A stretch of 25,889 nucleotides of DNA, taken from the NCBI GenBank assembly GCA_910584715.1, contig CAJUAN010000036.1:1-25889 (forward strand), read 5' to 3'. Origin of the DNA: an uncultured Oscillospiraceae bacterium (GTDB lineage: Bacteria > Bacillota > Clostridia > Oscillospirales > Ruminococcaceae). The notes under the pieces are model-generated. The model was not told the DNA's origin. It searched no databases and worked only from the letters and a program-made list of their open reading frames with translations. Each line of letters opens with the position of its first letter. Position 1 is the stretch's first letter. Of this stretch, positions 16,275 through 23,457 are shown piece by piece. Made by a program: the position numbers and the translations under genes.

Positions 16275-17148
16275 AACCCATACCCTCCATTTCGTAAATG
16301 AAAATTTCCTCCAGCGTAAGAGGTATCAGATCCAGCACCTTGGGCTGCTTTTTCTCAAGCCCCGCGCGGATATCCTCTTCGCTGCCCTTTACTATCAAAT
16401 AAGTAATGCTCTGCTTCTTTTCGTAGTGCAGCACCTGAAGCCCGCTGAAATCATTTTCGCCGCAGTCCTCAGCAAACGCCGCCTGCACCTTATGGATAGA
16501 CCCCTTGACGGAATCCAGATCCCGGTTGAACAGCAGTTTTCCCGCGTGGAGCAGAGCCGCCGTGTCGCAGACCTCGTTGATCTCCTTAAGGTTGTGGCTG
16601 GAGATTATCACCGTCAGCTTCCTGTCAAGCATGGCGTCCACAAGCATACGCTTCACGATTATACGCATAGTCGGGTCGAGACCGTCGAAAGCCTCGTCCA
16701 GAAGCAGGTAATCGGTGCAGGCGGCAAGTCCCGTAATAACAATAGCCTGACGCTTCATGCCCTTTGAAAATTTGTCCAGACGCTTATTATCGGGCAGCTT
16801 TATCACACCGTTGAGCTTGTCAAATATATCGTCGGAAAAATTCGGGTAAAAGCCCTTGTAGTATTTCCTCATATCGGTCAGGGTCATGGCTCCGAACTGT
16901 ACAGTCTCGTCGTTGATAAAAAATACCTTTTGCTTTGCGGACACGTTGTCGTACACAGGCTCCCCGTCTATGAGAACGTCTCCCGAGGTCTGCTTATAGA
17001 CTCCCGCCAGCAGCCGCAGTATGGTGGATTTTCCCGCGCCGTTTGAACCGAGGAGCCCGAAAGCCGTTCCCGCCTCGATCGTAAGGTCTACGCCGTCCAG
17101 CGCGTTAAAGCCCTCAAAGGACATCGTTGCATTTTTTAGTTCTATCAT
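16252..17148 (-). CDS. ABC transporter ATP-binding protein
   Basis: This 298-residue cytoplasmic ATPase energises the adjacent permease. Walker A GSNGAGKST is at residues 34-42, the signature region reads FSKGMKRQ (127-134) instead of the textbook LSGGQ, and Walker B YLLLDEAFDGLDP is at 147-159, followed by the switch His in ISSHNLKE. The SKGMKRQ-type signature is usual for the CcmA/YtrB exporter class. It lies 36 bp after the carboxypeptidase gene on the same strand and overlaps the permease start. Confidence 0.93.
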   Translation of the reverse strand: MIELKNATMSFEGFNALDGVDLTIEAGTAFGLLGSNGAGKSTILRLLAGVYKQTSGDVLIDGEPVYDNVSAKQKVFFINDETVQFGAMTLTDMRKYYKGFYPNFSDDIFDKLNGVIKLPDNKRLDKFSKGMKRQAIVITGLAACTDYLLLDEAFDGLDPTMRIIVKRMLVDAMLDRKLTVIISSHNLKEINEVCDTAALLHAGKLLFNRDLDSVKGSIHKVQAAFAEDCGENDFSGLQVLHYEKKQSITYLIVKGSEEDIRAGLEKKQPKVLDLIPLTLEEIFIYEMEGMGYDCNGID

Positions 17149-17184
17149 ATATATTCCCCTCTCTGATTTCCGATCTGTTATCTG

Positions 17185-17925
17185 TTATTGCACGGGATTT
17201 TTTTCAAGCCATTCCTCAAGGCAGAGACCGCTTTCCGCTATTTCCTCCGCATAGTCCGTTCCGACATAGCGGTAATGCCACGGCTCGTAATCTATACCCG
17301 TGACCAGGGTCTTGCCAATGGGGTACCTGAGAATAAAACCGTACCGGCAAGCGTTTTCGTAAAGCCATTCATAGACATCTTCGTTGGAGGAGTTATCCTT
17401 GTCCGCATTTATATCCACCGCAAGACCAAGCTCGTGCTCGCTTGTCCCGGGAACGGCGACCCATTCCTCCGCCATGGCTCTCGCTCTTTTTTCGGAGTAC
17501 CCCTCTTTCTCAAAGGCGCGTATCTTGTCGTCAAGCATACGCTGCTGCTCGGAGCGGGTGCGGTAGCCCTCTCCCACAACGGGGTAAATGCCCTCGGCTC
17601 TCATATCGTCGAACATTCTTTGCAGCTCCGGATAAATGCCGGAATCCACACGCTGTCCGTTTGAAAGCTCGGTAAGCTCCGGCTCGTAATTTTCCGGAAT
17701 TTTATTTTTACTGTTCACCAGCATAAGAAAACGGTCTTCGGGAATTTCGGCGACCACGGCTTCAGCCGATTTTTCCGCGCTGACGGTCAAGCCGTAATCG
17801 GGAAGCTCTGAAAGACGTTCAAATGCTTTCCCCGAAGCGACTCCGACCGCAAAAATTACAAGAACGGCAGCTAAAGCGGCAAAAACACCGCCGCGTTTCT
17901 TTTTAGTCTTTTTAGTTCTGTTCAT
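17185..17925 (-). CDS. D-alanyl-D-alanine carboxypeptidase, M15B (VanY/DdcY-like)
   Basis: This 246-residue protein is anchored by one N-terminal hydrophobic segment (residues 13-32) after a very basic stretch (RTKKTKKKRG). The catalytic domain has YRTRSEQQ (121-128), the zinc motif SEHELGLAVD (162-171, ligands H164 and D171) and EPWHYR (214-219, ligand H217). These are the M15B hallmarks of zinc peptidases that trim the terminal D-Ala from peptidoglycan stem peptides outside the membrane. Its ATG overlaps the stop of the GntR gene in an ATGA arrangement, so the two are coupled. It probably remodels the wall. A vancomycin-resistance role is not supported, because no vanH/A/X genes are present. 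Confidence 0.93.
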   Translation of the reverse strand: MNRTKKTKKKRGGVFAALAAVLVIFAVGVASGKAFERLSELPDYGLTVSAEKSAEAVVAEIPEDRFLMLVNSKNKIPENYEPELTELSNGQRVDSGIYPELQRMFDDMRAEGIYPVVGEGYRTRSEQQRMLDDKIRAFEKEGYSEKRARAMAEEWVAVPGTSEHELGLAVDINADKDNSSNEDVYEWLYENACRYGFILRYPIGKTLVTGIDYEPWHYRYVGTDYAEEIAESGLCLEEWLEKNPVQ

Positions 17926-18299
17926 GATTTGATATCCCCCGAACCGTGAACGCCGGCGCAGCTTATTCTTTCGTTAAGCTCGCTTTTGCCGATGCCCGCG
18001 TTAAGCGCTTCGGAGACCGCCTTGTCAAAATCGGCAAGAGCCGCGTCCTTGACGGCTTCGGCGTTGACGTTTGCCACAAAGCTGCCCCGTCCCGCAAGAG
18101 AATAAATTACCTTGTCCCGCTCTAAAAGCTGAAAGGCTTTCGACACCGTGTTGGGATTGACGCCCAGCTCCTTTGCAAGCTCCCGCACGCTGGGAAGCTT
18201 GTCATTTGGCAGAAGCTCCCGTTTCAGGATAAGCTCTATTATTTTTTTATAGAGCTGCTCATAGATCGGCGTTCTGCTTTGCAGGTCGATACTGTACAT
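17922..18299 (-). CDS. GntR-family transcriptional regulator, YtrA subfamily
   Basis: In this 125-residue DNA-binding repressor the winged helix-turn-helix occupies residues 10-75, with LPSVRELAKELGVNPNTVSK (35-54) as the core. Only a short helical tail of ~50 residues follows. That size, and the absence of a ligand-binding domain, define the YtrA subfamily, which usually controls its own operon of ABC transporter genes. The ATG at 18299 has GGAAAGGGTG upstream and starts the conserved sequence. The frame continues to an ATG at 18458, also with an AGGAAA site, which would add 53 unusual residues, so that longer form cannot be excluded. A perfect palindrome overlaps the promoter, fitting autoregulation. 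It is coupled to the carboxypeptidase and precedes the ABC genes. Confidence 0.93.
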   Translation of the reverse strand: MYSIDLQSRTPIYEQLYKKIIELILKRELLPNDKLPSVRELAKELGVNPNTVSKAFQLLERDKVIYSLAGRGSFVANVNAEAVKDAALADFDKAVSEALNAGIGKSELNERISCAGVHGSGDIKS

Positions 18300-18479
18300 A
18301 AAATTCACCCTTTCCGTAAGCGTTTGAAACGACTTAAAGCTGCCAGCCGTTTCATATTGAAGCGAACTGTCCTTATCATTCCGTTTGTTCCCGAACGAGC
18401 GCCTCCCCGCGGCAAGCAGGTCGTTTTCCTCAAAGGAGTCTACAGCATAGAAAAACATAATTGACCGTTTCCTTTCAAA

Positions 18480-18502
18480 CTGTATTAATTTAACTAATAC
18501 AG
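18480..18502. promoter_or_regulatory. Palindromic operator, probably bound by the YtrA-type regulator
   Basis: CTGTATTA (18480-18487) and TAATACAG (18495-18502) are perfect inverted arms separated by 7 bp. The site begins at the -10 edge and covers the transcription start, so binding would block initiation. Its width suits a dimeric GntR protein. Binding by the encoded regulator is inferred. Confidence 0.75.
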
Positions 18503-18530
18503 TTATAACACATGGTACAGCTTTTGTCAA
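18502..18530 (-). promoter_or_regulatory. Promoter of the GntR-carboxypeptidase-ABC operon
   Basis: On the minus strand, TTGACA (18525-18530), a 17-bp spacer and TATAAC (18502-18507). The leader to the chosen GntR start is about 195 nt and contains the alternative in-frame ATG at 18458. Confidence 0.8.
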
Positions 18531-18698
18531 GAGGCAAATAGAAATGTAATATTTTTGTAATTTTTGTGCAGGTCTGAGTCCCTCCCCACACAGATTTGTT
18601 TGAAACACAAGCAGCAATGCTCCCTCAACGGAACGGGAAGTTTGTTGTGATTATAAATTTATGTTTAGCGCACAAAAATTGATCTCCGTTTTCCGTGT

Positions 18699-19097
18699 CT
18701 ATTCGCCCCGTTTGAGCTGCTCCAAAACATCAAGCAGCTTTTTAGGTACGGGCACCCCCAGCCGCCCCGCGTTTTCAATGAGGGATATGCATTCGTTCGC
18801 GGCGTAAAACATTGCCGTAACGCTTTTTAAAACGTGTCCATCTCCGATAATGCCGACGTCCGCTACGTTCGCAGCCGCCACAATAAGGAGCATGAAGACC
18901 TTTTTTGCTATGCCCCTTGCTCCAACCGCACTGGACAGCTTTTTCTCCGCCGCGGCGGCGACCACGCCCGAAACGTAGTCCATAACGATGAGCACTGTCA
19001 AAGCGGTCATAAGACCGTCCATGTCGCCGAAAACATATCCGAACACGGAGCACACCGCCGCCATGATACCCTTTGCGTACTCTTTCAGACCGTTCAT
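18699..19097 (-). CDS. Phage-type holin (Phage_holin_4_1 / TcdE-like)
   Basis: This 132-residue membrane protein has three or four hydrophobic segments, the motif VLIVMDYVSGVVAAAAEKKLSS (only its pattern is cited: a helix ending in MDYVSG followed by a charged loop) and a charged C-terminus. This is the build of the Phage_holin_4_1 family, which forms membrane lesions letting amidases or large toxins out. The start at 19097 overlaps the amidase stop in an ATGA arrangement, so the pair is translationally coupled. The frame is open further upstream, but within the amidase gene. No phage structural gene is nearby. It may be a domesticated lysis module or a remnant. Confidence 0.85.
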   Translation of the reverse strand: MNGLKEYAKGIMAAVCSVFGYVFGDMDGLMTALTVLIVMDYVSGVVAAAAEKKLSSAVGARGIAKKVFMLLIVAAANVADVGIIGDGHVLKSVTAMFYAANECISLIENAGRLGVPVPKKLLDVLEQLKRGE

Positions 19098-19915
19098 CTT
19101 ATCACCGCCCTCTTGACATATTTCCCGCCGAGAGATATCCAGCCCGCACCGCTTTTCAGCTTTCCCCAGAGGATATTGCCGCACATTGCCGTGTCAACTA
19201 TCGTGTACACGCCGCAGTCGGTTATAACGCCGTCTATGGGAGCGGTAAGCGAGGGGTACCTGCGGATATTCAGCGCGGGGTCGAGAACCCTTACAAGAAA
19301 GTTTTCAGACTCCTCTTTCGGAGGATCGCCGTTCTCCCCCACGCTTTCACCGCCTTTAAGGAGCTTGCCCACCTCTGCGCGGAAGCTCTCCCATGCCTCC
19401 GGGTGATTAACGTAATAGAGCGGACAAAGCTTTCCGGTCACGTCGTAGTGGCGTATAACGTCCTTTTCGGTGAGACCGAATTTCCCGCACAGTTCCGCGG
19501 TAAGCTCAATAAGACTGCGCTCAGTCACGGAGTTGAATTTTCCGTCCGCAAGAGGGTGACAGGTCTCGATGGAAACGCTGTAGCTGTTCGCCTGATTTGT
19601 GCAGTAGGCCATTTCGTCAAGGGGTATGCACTGTATCACCTCCCCCAGAAGTCCCACCACGAAGTGGGACGAAACATAGCGGATACCCATCTTTTCACCC
19701 CTGAACGTTCTGTAGGAGCCGTCCTTGTTGACCCACCACTTCCCCGTGGAATCGGGTATCTGGTCTTTCAGGGACTCAAAATAATCCCGCGTGTTTTGTG
19801 CGGAGCTGCCCGCGCCGCCAACGTAGTGCACCGCTATTTTCGTTACCTTTAAAAGAGGTATTTGCGGTCTGCTGTACTTATTGGGCGTAAGGAACTGCTG
19901 CTGTACTTTTACCAT
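19094..19915 (-). CDS. N-acetylmuramoyl-L-alanine amidase (Amidase_2/PGRP fold) with SH3-like domain
   Basis: This 273-residue protein is expected to cleave the bond between muramic acid and L-Ala in peptidoglycan. The amidase domain spans about residues 20-180, with the zinc ligand candidates H30 (AVHYVGG), H156 (RHYDVTGK) and C164 (LCP). An SSHF at 82-85 and ETCHPL at 117-122 are typical of phage-type Amidase_2 enzymes. Residues ~206-273 look like a bacterial SH3 domain (LNIRRYPS, WGKLKSGAGWISLGGKYV) for wall binding. There is no signal peptide, so release depends on the coupled holin. The ATG at 19915 is preferred over an in-frame TTG six codons earlier; GGGA lies about 10 bp upstream. Confidence 0.92.
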   Translation of the reverse strand: MVKVQQQFLTPNKYSRPQIPLLKVTKIAVHYVGGAGSSAQNTRDYFESLKDQIPDSTGKWWVNKDGSYRTFRGEKMGIRYVSSHFVVGLLGEVIQCIPLDEMAYCTNQANSYSVSIETCHPLADGKFNSVTERSLIELTAELCGKFGLTEKDVIRHYDVTGKLCPLYYVNHPEAWESFRAEVGKLLKGGESVGENGDPPKEESENFLVRVLDPALNIRRYPSLTAPIDGVITDCGVYTIVDTAMCGNILWGKLKSGAGWISLGGKYVKRAVIR

Positions 19916-19950
19916 AAAATCATTTCCCTGCAATAAAAACCGAAAGCCCC

Positions 19951-20035
19951 AAAGGCTGAGCCTTTACCCTTACCGCCGTCTATAGTAAGGATACACAATA
20001 CTCTCCCGAGACAGTAATTTGGTTTAGGTATAAGG
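19951..20035 (-). repeat. Dispersed copy of the 93-bp repeat family, in the amidase leader
   Basis: The reverse complement of this 85-bp stretch aligns without gaps to 25465-25549, with 73 of 85 positions identical. It includes CTATAGACGGCGG and the small hairpin AAAGGCTCAGCCTTT. The copy lies between the presumed amidase promoter and start codon. Confidence 0.85.
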
Positions 20036-20072
20036 TTAGTACGAATGGCTCCGGCTCCCTTCTCTGTCTTTC

Positions 20073-20101
20073 AGTCTACGGGAAATTTCTGCTTACGTCA
20101 A
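20073..20101 (-). promoter_or_regulatory. Probable promoter of the amidase-holin pair
   Basis: On the minus strand, TTGACG (20096-20101), a 17-bp spacer and TAGACT (20073-20078). It lies just after the terminator of the upstream operon and gives a ~150-nt leader containing the repeat copy. The -10 box is imperfect. Confidence 0.5.
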
Positions 20102-20123
20102 GGGAACCGCGTACGGTTCGTAC

Positions 20124-20158
20124 AAAATAAAAAAAGCTGCACGCCGCCGGCGTGCAAC
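20124..20158 (-). terminator. Terminator of the liv / NUDIX / kinase operon
   Basis: Read leftward, GTTGCACGCC (20149-20158) pairs with GGCGTGCAGC (20136-20145), with one G/T pair and a 3-nt loop, and then runs into TTTTTTTATTTT (20124-20135). It lies 31 bp after the stop of the kinase-like gene. Confidence 0.88.
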
Positions 20159-20189
20159 TTCTATAAAATAAGCAAGGTCAATATGCGAT

Positions 20190-20798
20190 TTACAGTACCT
20201 CAATATAATTTTTTATTATCTCCACGCACTTCTCAAAGCTGAGACGGCTGGTGTTCAGGCACAGATCGTAATTCCTAACATCGTCCCAGTCCTTGCCCGT
20301 GTGCGCCCTGTAGTACGCCGAACGCTCCTTATCGGTGCGCTCTATCTGCTTCTCGGCTTCCCGCTCGTTAAGACCGCAGACGATGTTGGCGTTCTTGATG
20401 CAGGTAGGCATATCCGCCCATATGAACACCTTTATAACGTCCGCTCTGTCCTTGAGGACGAAATCCGCGCAGCGTCCGACGATAATGCAGCTTCCCTTGT
20501 CCGCAAGGGATTTTATCACCTTGGCCTGGTACCCGAAAAGGTTTTCCTCGGACACAAACCCGGAGCTGTCGGGCTTTGCAAGTTCCCCGCTGTACTTTTT
20601 GGGCTTGCCGAATATGCCGCCCTTGACCTTTTCGTCCGACTTGCCGAAAAGAGCCTCGTTGATGCCGCTCTCCTCGGAGGCAAGCCTTATAAGGTCCTTG
20701 TCGTAGTAGGGAATGCCGAGGCTTTCGCTTAGCATTTTTCCGATAGTTTTACCTCCGCTGCCGAAGCCGCGGGCGATGGTTATTACGTAATTATCCAT
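20190..20798 (-). CDS. Cytidylate kinase-like family protein
   Basis: In this 202-residue P-loop protein, ITIARGFGSGGKTIGKML at the N-terminus contains the nucleotide-binding loop GSGGKTIG (13-20). Further landmarks are YYDKDLIRLAS (31-41), CIIVGRCADFVL and RDKERSAYY-like lid residues (TDKERSAYYRAHTG), all typical of the Cytidylate_kin_2 family. These are common, mostly uncharacterised relatives of CMP kinase, and true CMP phosphorylation is not established. The ATG at 20798 has a strong AAAGGAGG. It follows the NUDIX gene by 31 bp and is the last gene before the terminator, so it probably belongs to the liv transcript. Confidence 0.88.
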   Translation of the reverse strand: MDNYVITIARGFGSGGKTIGKMLSESLGIPYYDKDLIRLASEESGINEALFGKSDEKVKGGIFGKPKKYSGELAKPDSSGFVSEENLFGYQAKVIKSLADKGSCIIVGRCADFVLKDRADVIKVFIWADMPTCIKNANIVCGLNEREAEKQIERTDKERSAYYRAHTGKDWDDVRNYDLCLNTSRLSFEKCVEIIKNYIEVL

Positions 20799-20829
20799 GG
20801 TTATCCTCCTTTGCGGTTTTACGGTTTTG

Positions 20830-21288
20830 TCATATTCCGAAAATAACATAGTTATCCGCGCTTGACGATTTGGGCACGTACCCGCTTTTCTTAAGCGCCG
20901 AATAATTTTTATCCCTGTAGGCGGCAAGCAGCTCCCTGCTGAGATTTGTTATGTCCCCGCGCCCGACGGCTTCCTCCGCCGAGAGCAGAAGCACCTCGCT
21001 GTTCTCGTACCCGTCGGATTTTGGCGTACCCGAAACATAGTCCATGATAAATACCGCGCACCACTGCTCGGGCTTGAACTGCACCGACATAAGGGAACGC
21101 GCCCTTGTCCGCACGCCCGTTTCCTCCAATATCTCACGCTCGGCAGCAACGGTGGGAAGCTCGTTTTCCTTTACAAAGCCGCCGGGCAGCAGTATCCTGT
21201 CCTTAGCCGCGCCGTAGGTGTGCCGCACAAGCAGTATCCTTCCGTCTATCTCGGTAATACCGCAGACCGTGTAAAACTTATTGTTCAT
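20830..21288 (-). CDS. NUDIX hydrolase
   Basis: This 152-residue protein has a complete Nudix box at residues 37-59: G37, E43, then REILEETGV (51-59). The box coordinates the metal needed to hydrolyse nucleoside diphosphates linked to another moiety. The substrate cannot be told from the box alone. The start at 21288 has AGGAGG 5-6 bp upstream. The frame is open further upstream, but that part has no conserved sequence. It lies 25 bp after the exported-protein gene on the same strand, so it is probably cotranscribed with livHMGF. A house-cleaning or NAD/ADP-ribose-type role is possible, with no obvious link to amino-acid transport. Confidence 0.92.
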   Translation of the reverse strand: MNNKFYTVCGITEIDGRILLVRHTYGAAKDRILLPGGFVKENELPTVAAEREILEETGVRTRARSLMSVQFKPEQWCAVFIMDYVSGTPKSDGYENSEVLLLSAEEAVGRGDITNLSRELLAAYRDKNYSALKKSGYVPKSSSADNYVIFGI

Positions 21289-21313
21289 AAGCGTCCTCCT
21301 TTTCGGCGTACCG

Positions 21314-21877
21314 TTAATTTTCCTCCATGACAAGCATTGTCTTCCCGTTTTCGCATTTGGCAAGGGACAGCTTTCCCTCCGCGGTAATTTCGCCGTTTTC
21401 AAAGAAACGCACATAGGGACTTTTACAAGTTTTCAGCTCTCCGTCCTCAAACCTCAGAAAATAGTCGTAATCACATCTTTCCCAAAGACTATAGCCCTCG
21501 CCGGCTGCGTAATCGTACGCTTCAATATGCTCGTCGATCATGCCCGACCCCCAGCTTACCTGAGAGCAGAGCTCCCTCTTTCCGTCGCCGTTCAGATCGC
21601 AGAAATATACGCTCCATATGGGCATACCGCTATAGAGAGGTATTTCCTCTCCCGCTTTTTCAGCCCAAAGGTTCAAACCGTCGCAGCGGAAAACCGTGCC
21701 GGGATACTCGGGCAGAACTATTTCCCGCTCGCCCCGCGGGTACCCCTCCAGGGAAAAGTCGAACCACGCTTCCGTTCCCGTGCTTTCAGCGGACGGAGCA
21801 AAAAGCGGAGCTGTAAGCGGAACTAAAGACGTACCCATAACAAGAGCGGCAAGTCCTCCCAAAAGAATATATTTCAA
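21314..21877 (-). CDS. Exported protein with a DLNGDGKREL repeat-like motif
   Basis: This 187-residue protein begins with a TTG codon two bases after the livF stop. GGGGG inside the end of livF serves as ribosome binding site, so translation is coupled. The first ~27 residues form a signal peptide (GGLAALVMGTSLVPL, ending near LFAPSA). The motif VYFCDLNGDGKRELCSQVSW resembles FG-GAP/VCBS-like calcium loops, and the stretch GSGMIDEHIEAYDYAAGEGYSLW recalls, by pattern, the C-terminal extracellular domains of some Clostridia BlaR1/M56 peptidases. I judge this from memory. The protein would act outside the membrane, possibly as a sensor or binding partner. Its place in a liv operon is unusual. 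Confidence 0.7.
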   Translation of the reverse strand: MKYILLGGLAALVMGTSLVPLTAPLFAPSAESTGTEAWFDFSLEGYPRGEREIVLPEYPGTVFRCDGLNLWAEKAGEEIPLYSGMPIWSVYFCDLNGDGKRELCSQVSWGSGMIDEHIEAYDYAAGEGYSLWERCDYDYFLRFEDGELKTCKSPYVRFFENGEITAEGKLSLAKCENGKTMLVMEEN

Positions 21878-21879
21878 CG

Positions 21880-22590
21880 TTATTCCCCCAGATAAGCCTT
21901 TTTAACGGAATCGTTGTTCATAAGCTCCTTTGCGTCGCCCGAAAGCGCGATGTTTCCCGTCTCCAAAACGTACGCCCTGTTTGCTATGGACAGAGCCTTT
22001 TTCGCGTTCTGCTCAACCAGCAGCACCGTTGTGCCGCCCGCGTTTACCTCCTTGATGATGTCGAAAATTTCGGTAACATACAGCGGCGAAAGTCCCATGG
22101 AGGGTTCGTCCATAAGGATTATTTTCGGGTGGGACATCAGCGCCCTGCCCATTGCGAGCATCTGCTGCTCGCCGCCGGAAAGCGTCCCCGCTATCTGGCT
22201 TTTGCGCTCCTCCAGACGGGGGAAACGCTTGTAGACCATTTCCAGCGTATCGGAAATTTCCTTTTTGTCCTTTCGGGTGTAGGCTCCCATTTTAAGGTTT
22301 TCCAGCACCGTAAGTTCCTGGAAGATACGCCGACCCTCGGGAACGTGCGCCATACCCATGGAAACTATTTTGTGGGCGTGAGTCTTAAGCAGATCCGTAC
22401 CCTCGAACATTATCGAGCCGCTTTTTGCGGGAACAAGTCCCGTAACCGTGTGCAGAATAGTTGTCTTGCCCGCGCCGTTCGCGCCTATAAGAGCGATTAT
22501 CTCCCCCTCGTTTACCTCGAAGGAAACGCCCTTTATCGCGTTTATCACGCCGTAGCAGACCTGTAAGTCCTTTATTTCAAGCATTGCCAT
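21880..22590 (-). CDS. livF: Branched-chain amino-acid ABC transporter ATPase LivF
   Basis: This 236-residue ATPase has Walker A GANGAGKTT at residues 36-44, signature LSGGEQQM, Walker B IILMDEPSMGL and switch LLVEQN, exactly the LivF pattern. With LivG it drives uptake through the LivH-LivM channel at the inner face of the membrane. It begins MAMLEIKDLQ; the second Met (22584) is an alternative start. It follows livG after a 107-bp gap that holds no gene. Confidence 0.96.
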   Translation of the reverse strand: MAMLEIKDLQVCYGVINAIKGVSFEVNEGEIIALIGANGAGKTTILHTVTGLVPAKSGSIMFEGTDLLKTHAHKIVSMGMAHVPEGRRIFQELTVLENLKMGAYTRKDKKEISDTLEMVYKRFPRLEERKSQIAGTLSGGEQQMLAMGRALMSHPKIILMDEPSMGLSPLYVTEIFDIIKEVNAGGTTVLLVEQNAKKALSIANRAYVLETGNIALSGDAKELMNNDSVKKAYLGE

Positions 22591-22697
22591 TGCGTTTCAT
22601 TCCTTTCCGAAAATGATCCGATAAAGCCAAAAGCCGTTTCGGAGGGCGGAGCACCCTCTCTCAGCTTTACAGCAGCGAGGTGGTGTATCCCCGCCTA

Positions 22698-23456
22698 CTA
22701 TTCACCTAAATAAGCTGTGATTACCTTCGGGTCGTTGAGTACGTCGGCGGTAACTCCGTGGGCAAGCTCCTGACCGAAGTTAAGCACCGAGACCTCCTCG
22801 CATATTCCCGAAACAAGCTTCATGTCGTGCTCTATCAGCAGGATAGTCATGTCAAATTTGTCACGCACGAACCGTATGGTGTCCATAAGCTCCGCCGTCT
22901 CGTTGGGATTCATTCCCGCCGCGGGTTCGTCTAAAAGCAGCAGCTTGGGATTCGTGGCAAGGGCGCGGGCTATTTCAAGCTTGCGCTGCTTTCCGTAGGG
23001 CAGATTGGACGCAAGCACATCCCTCTCTCCCCCCAGACCGAAGACGCCCAACAGCTCCATTGCCCTTTGGTCAAGCTCCCTCTCCTCCTTAAAGAAACGG
23101 GGCAGACGGAATATCCCCTCCGCGATGGTATACTTCTTTCCGTTGTGCAGACCTACCTTAACGTTGTCAATAACGGACATATCCTTGAAAAGACGTATAT
23201 TCTGAAAGGTACGCGCGATCCCCTTGCGGTTTATCTCTATGGGAGGCTTTCCGGTGAGGTTCTCGCCGTCGAGGGTAAAGCCTCCCGCCGTGGGTTTGTA
23301 GACCCCTGTCAGCATATTGAACACCGTGGTCTTTCCCGCGCCGTTGGGACCGATAAGTCCGTAAAGCTGTCCCTTTTCCACCTTAAAGGAAAAATCGTCA
23401 ACGGCGTGAAGTCCGCCGAAGGTTATGCCTAAATTTTTTACTTCGAGAAGAGCCAT
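22698..23456 (-). CDS. livG: Branched-chain amino-acid ABC transporter ATPase LivG
   Basis: This 252-residue ATPase has Walker A GPNGAGKTT at residues 36-44, the LivG-specific signature LPYGKQRKLEIARAL in place of LSGGQ, Walker B LLLLDEPAAGMNP and IEHDMKLV. GITFGGLHAVDDFSF near the N-terminus is also typical. The ATG at 23456 has AAGGAGG upstream and starts one base after the livM stop, so translation is coupled; an in-frame upstream ATG lies inside livM and is rejected. Confidence 0.96.
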   Translation of the reverse strand: MALLEVKNLGITFGGLHAVDDFSFKVEKGQLYGLIGPNGAGKTTVFNMLTGVYKPTAGGFTLDGENLTGKPPIEINRKGIARTFQNIRLFKDMSVIDNVKVGLHNGKKYTIAEGIFRLPRFFKEERELDQRAMELLGVFGLGGERDVLASNLPYGKQRKLEIARALATNPKLLLLDEPAAGMNPNETAELMDTIRFVRDKFDMTILLIEHDMKLVSGICEEVSVLNFGQELAHGVTADVLNDPKVITAYLGE

Positions 23457-23457
23457 T

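Noticed and set aside
17185..17925. Vancomycin-resistance vanY
   Set aside because: The fold matches, but vanH, vanA/B and vanX and a VanRS pair are missing. M15B carboxypeptidases are common housekeeping enzymes.
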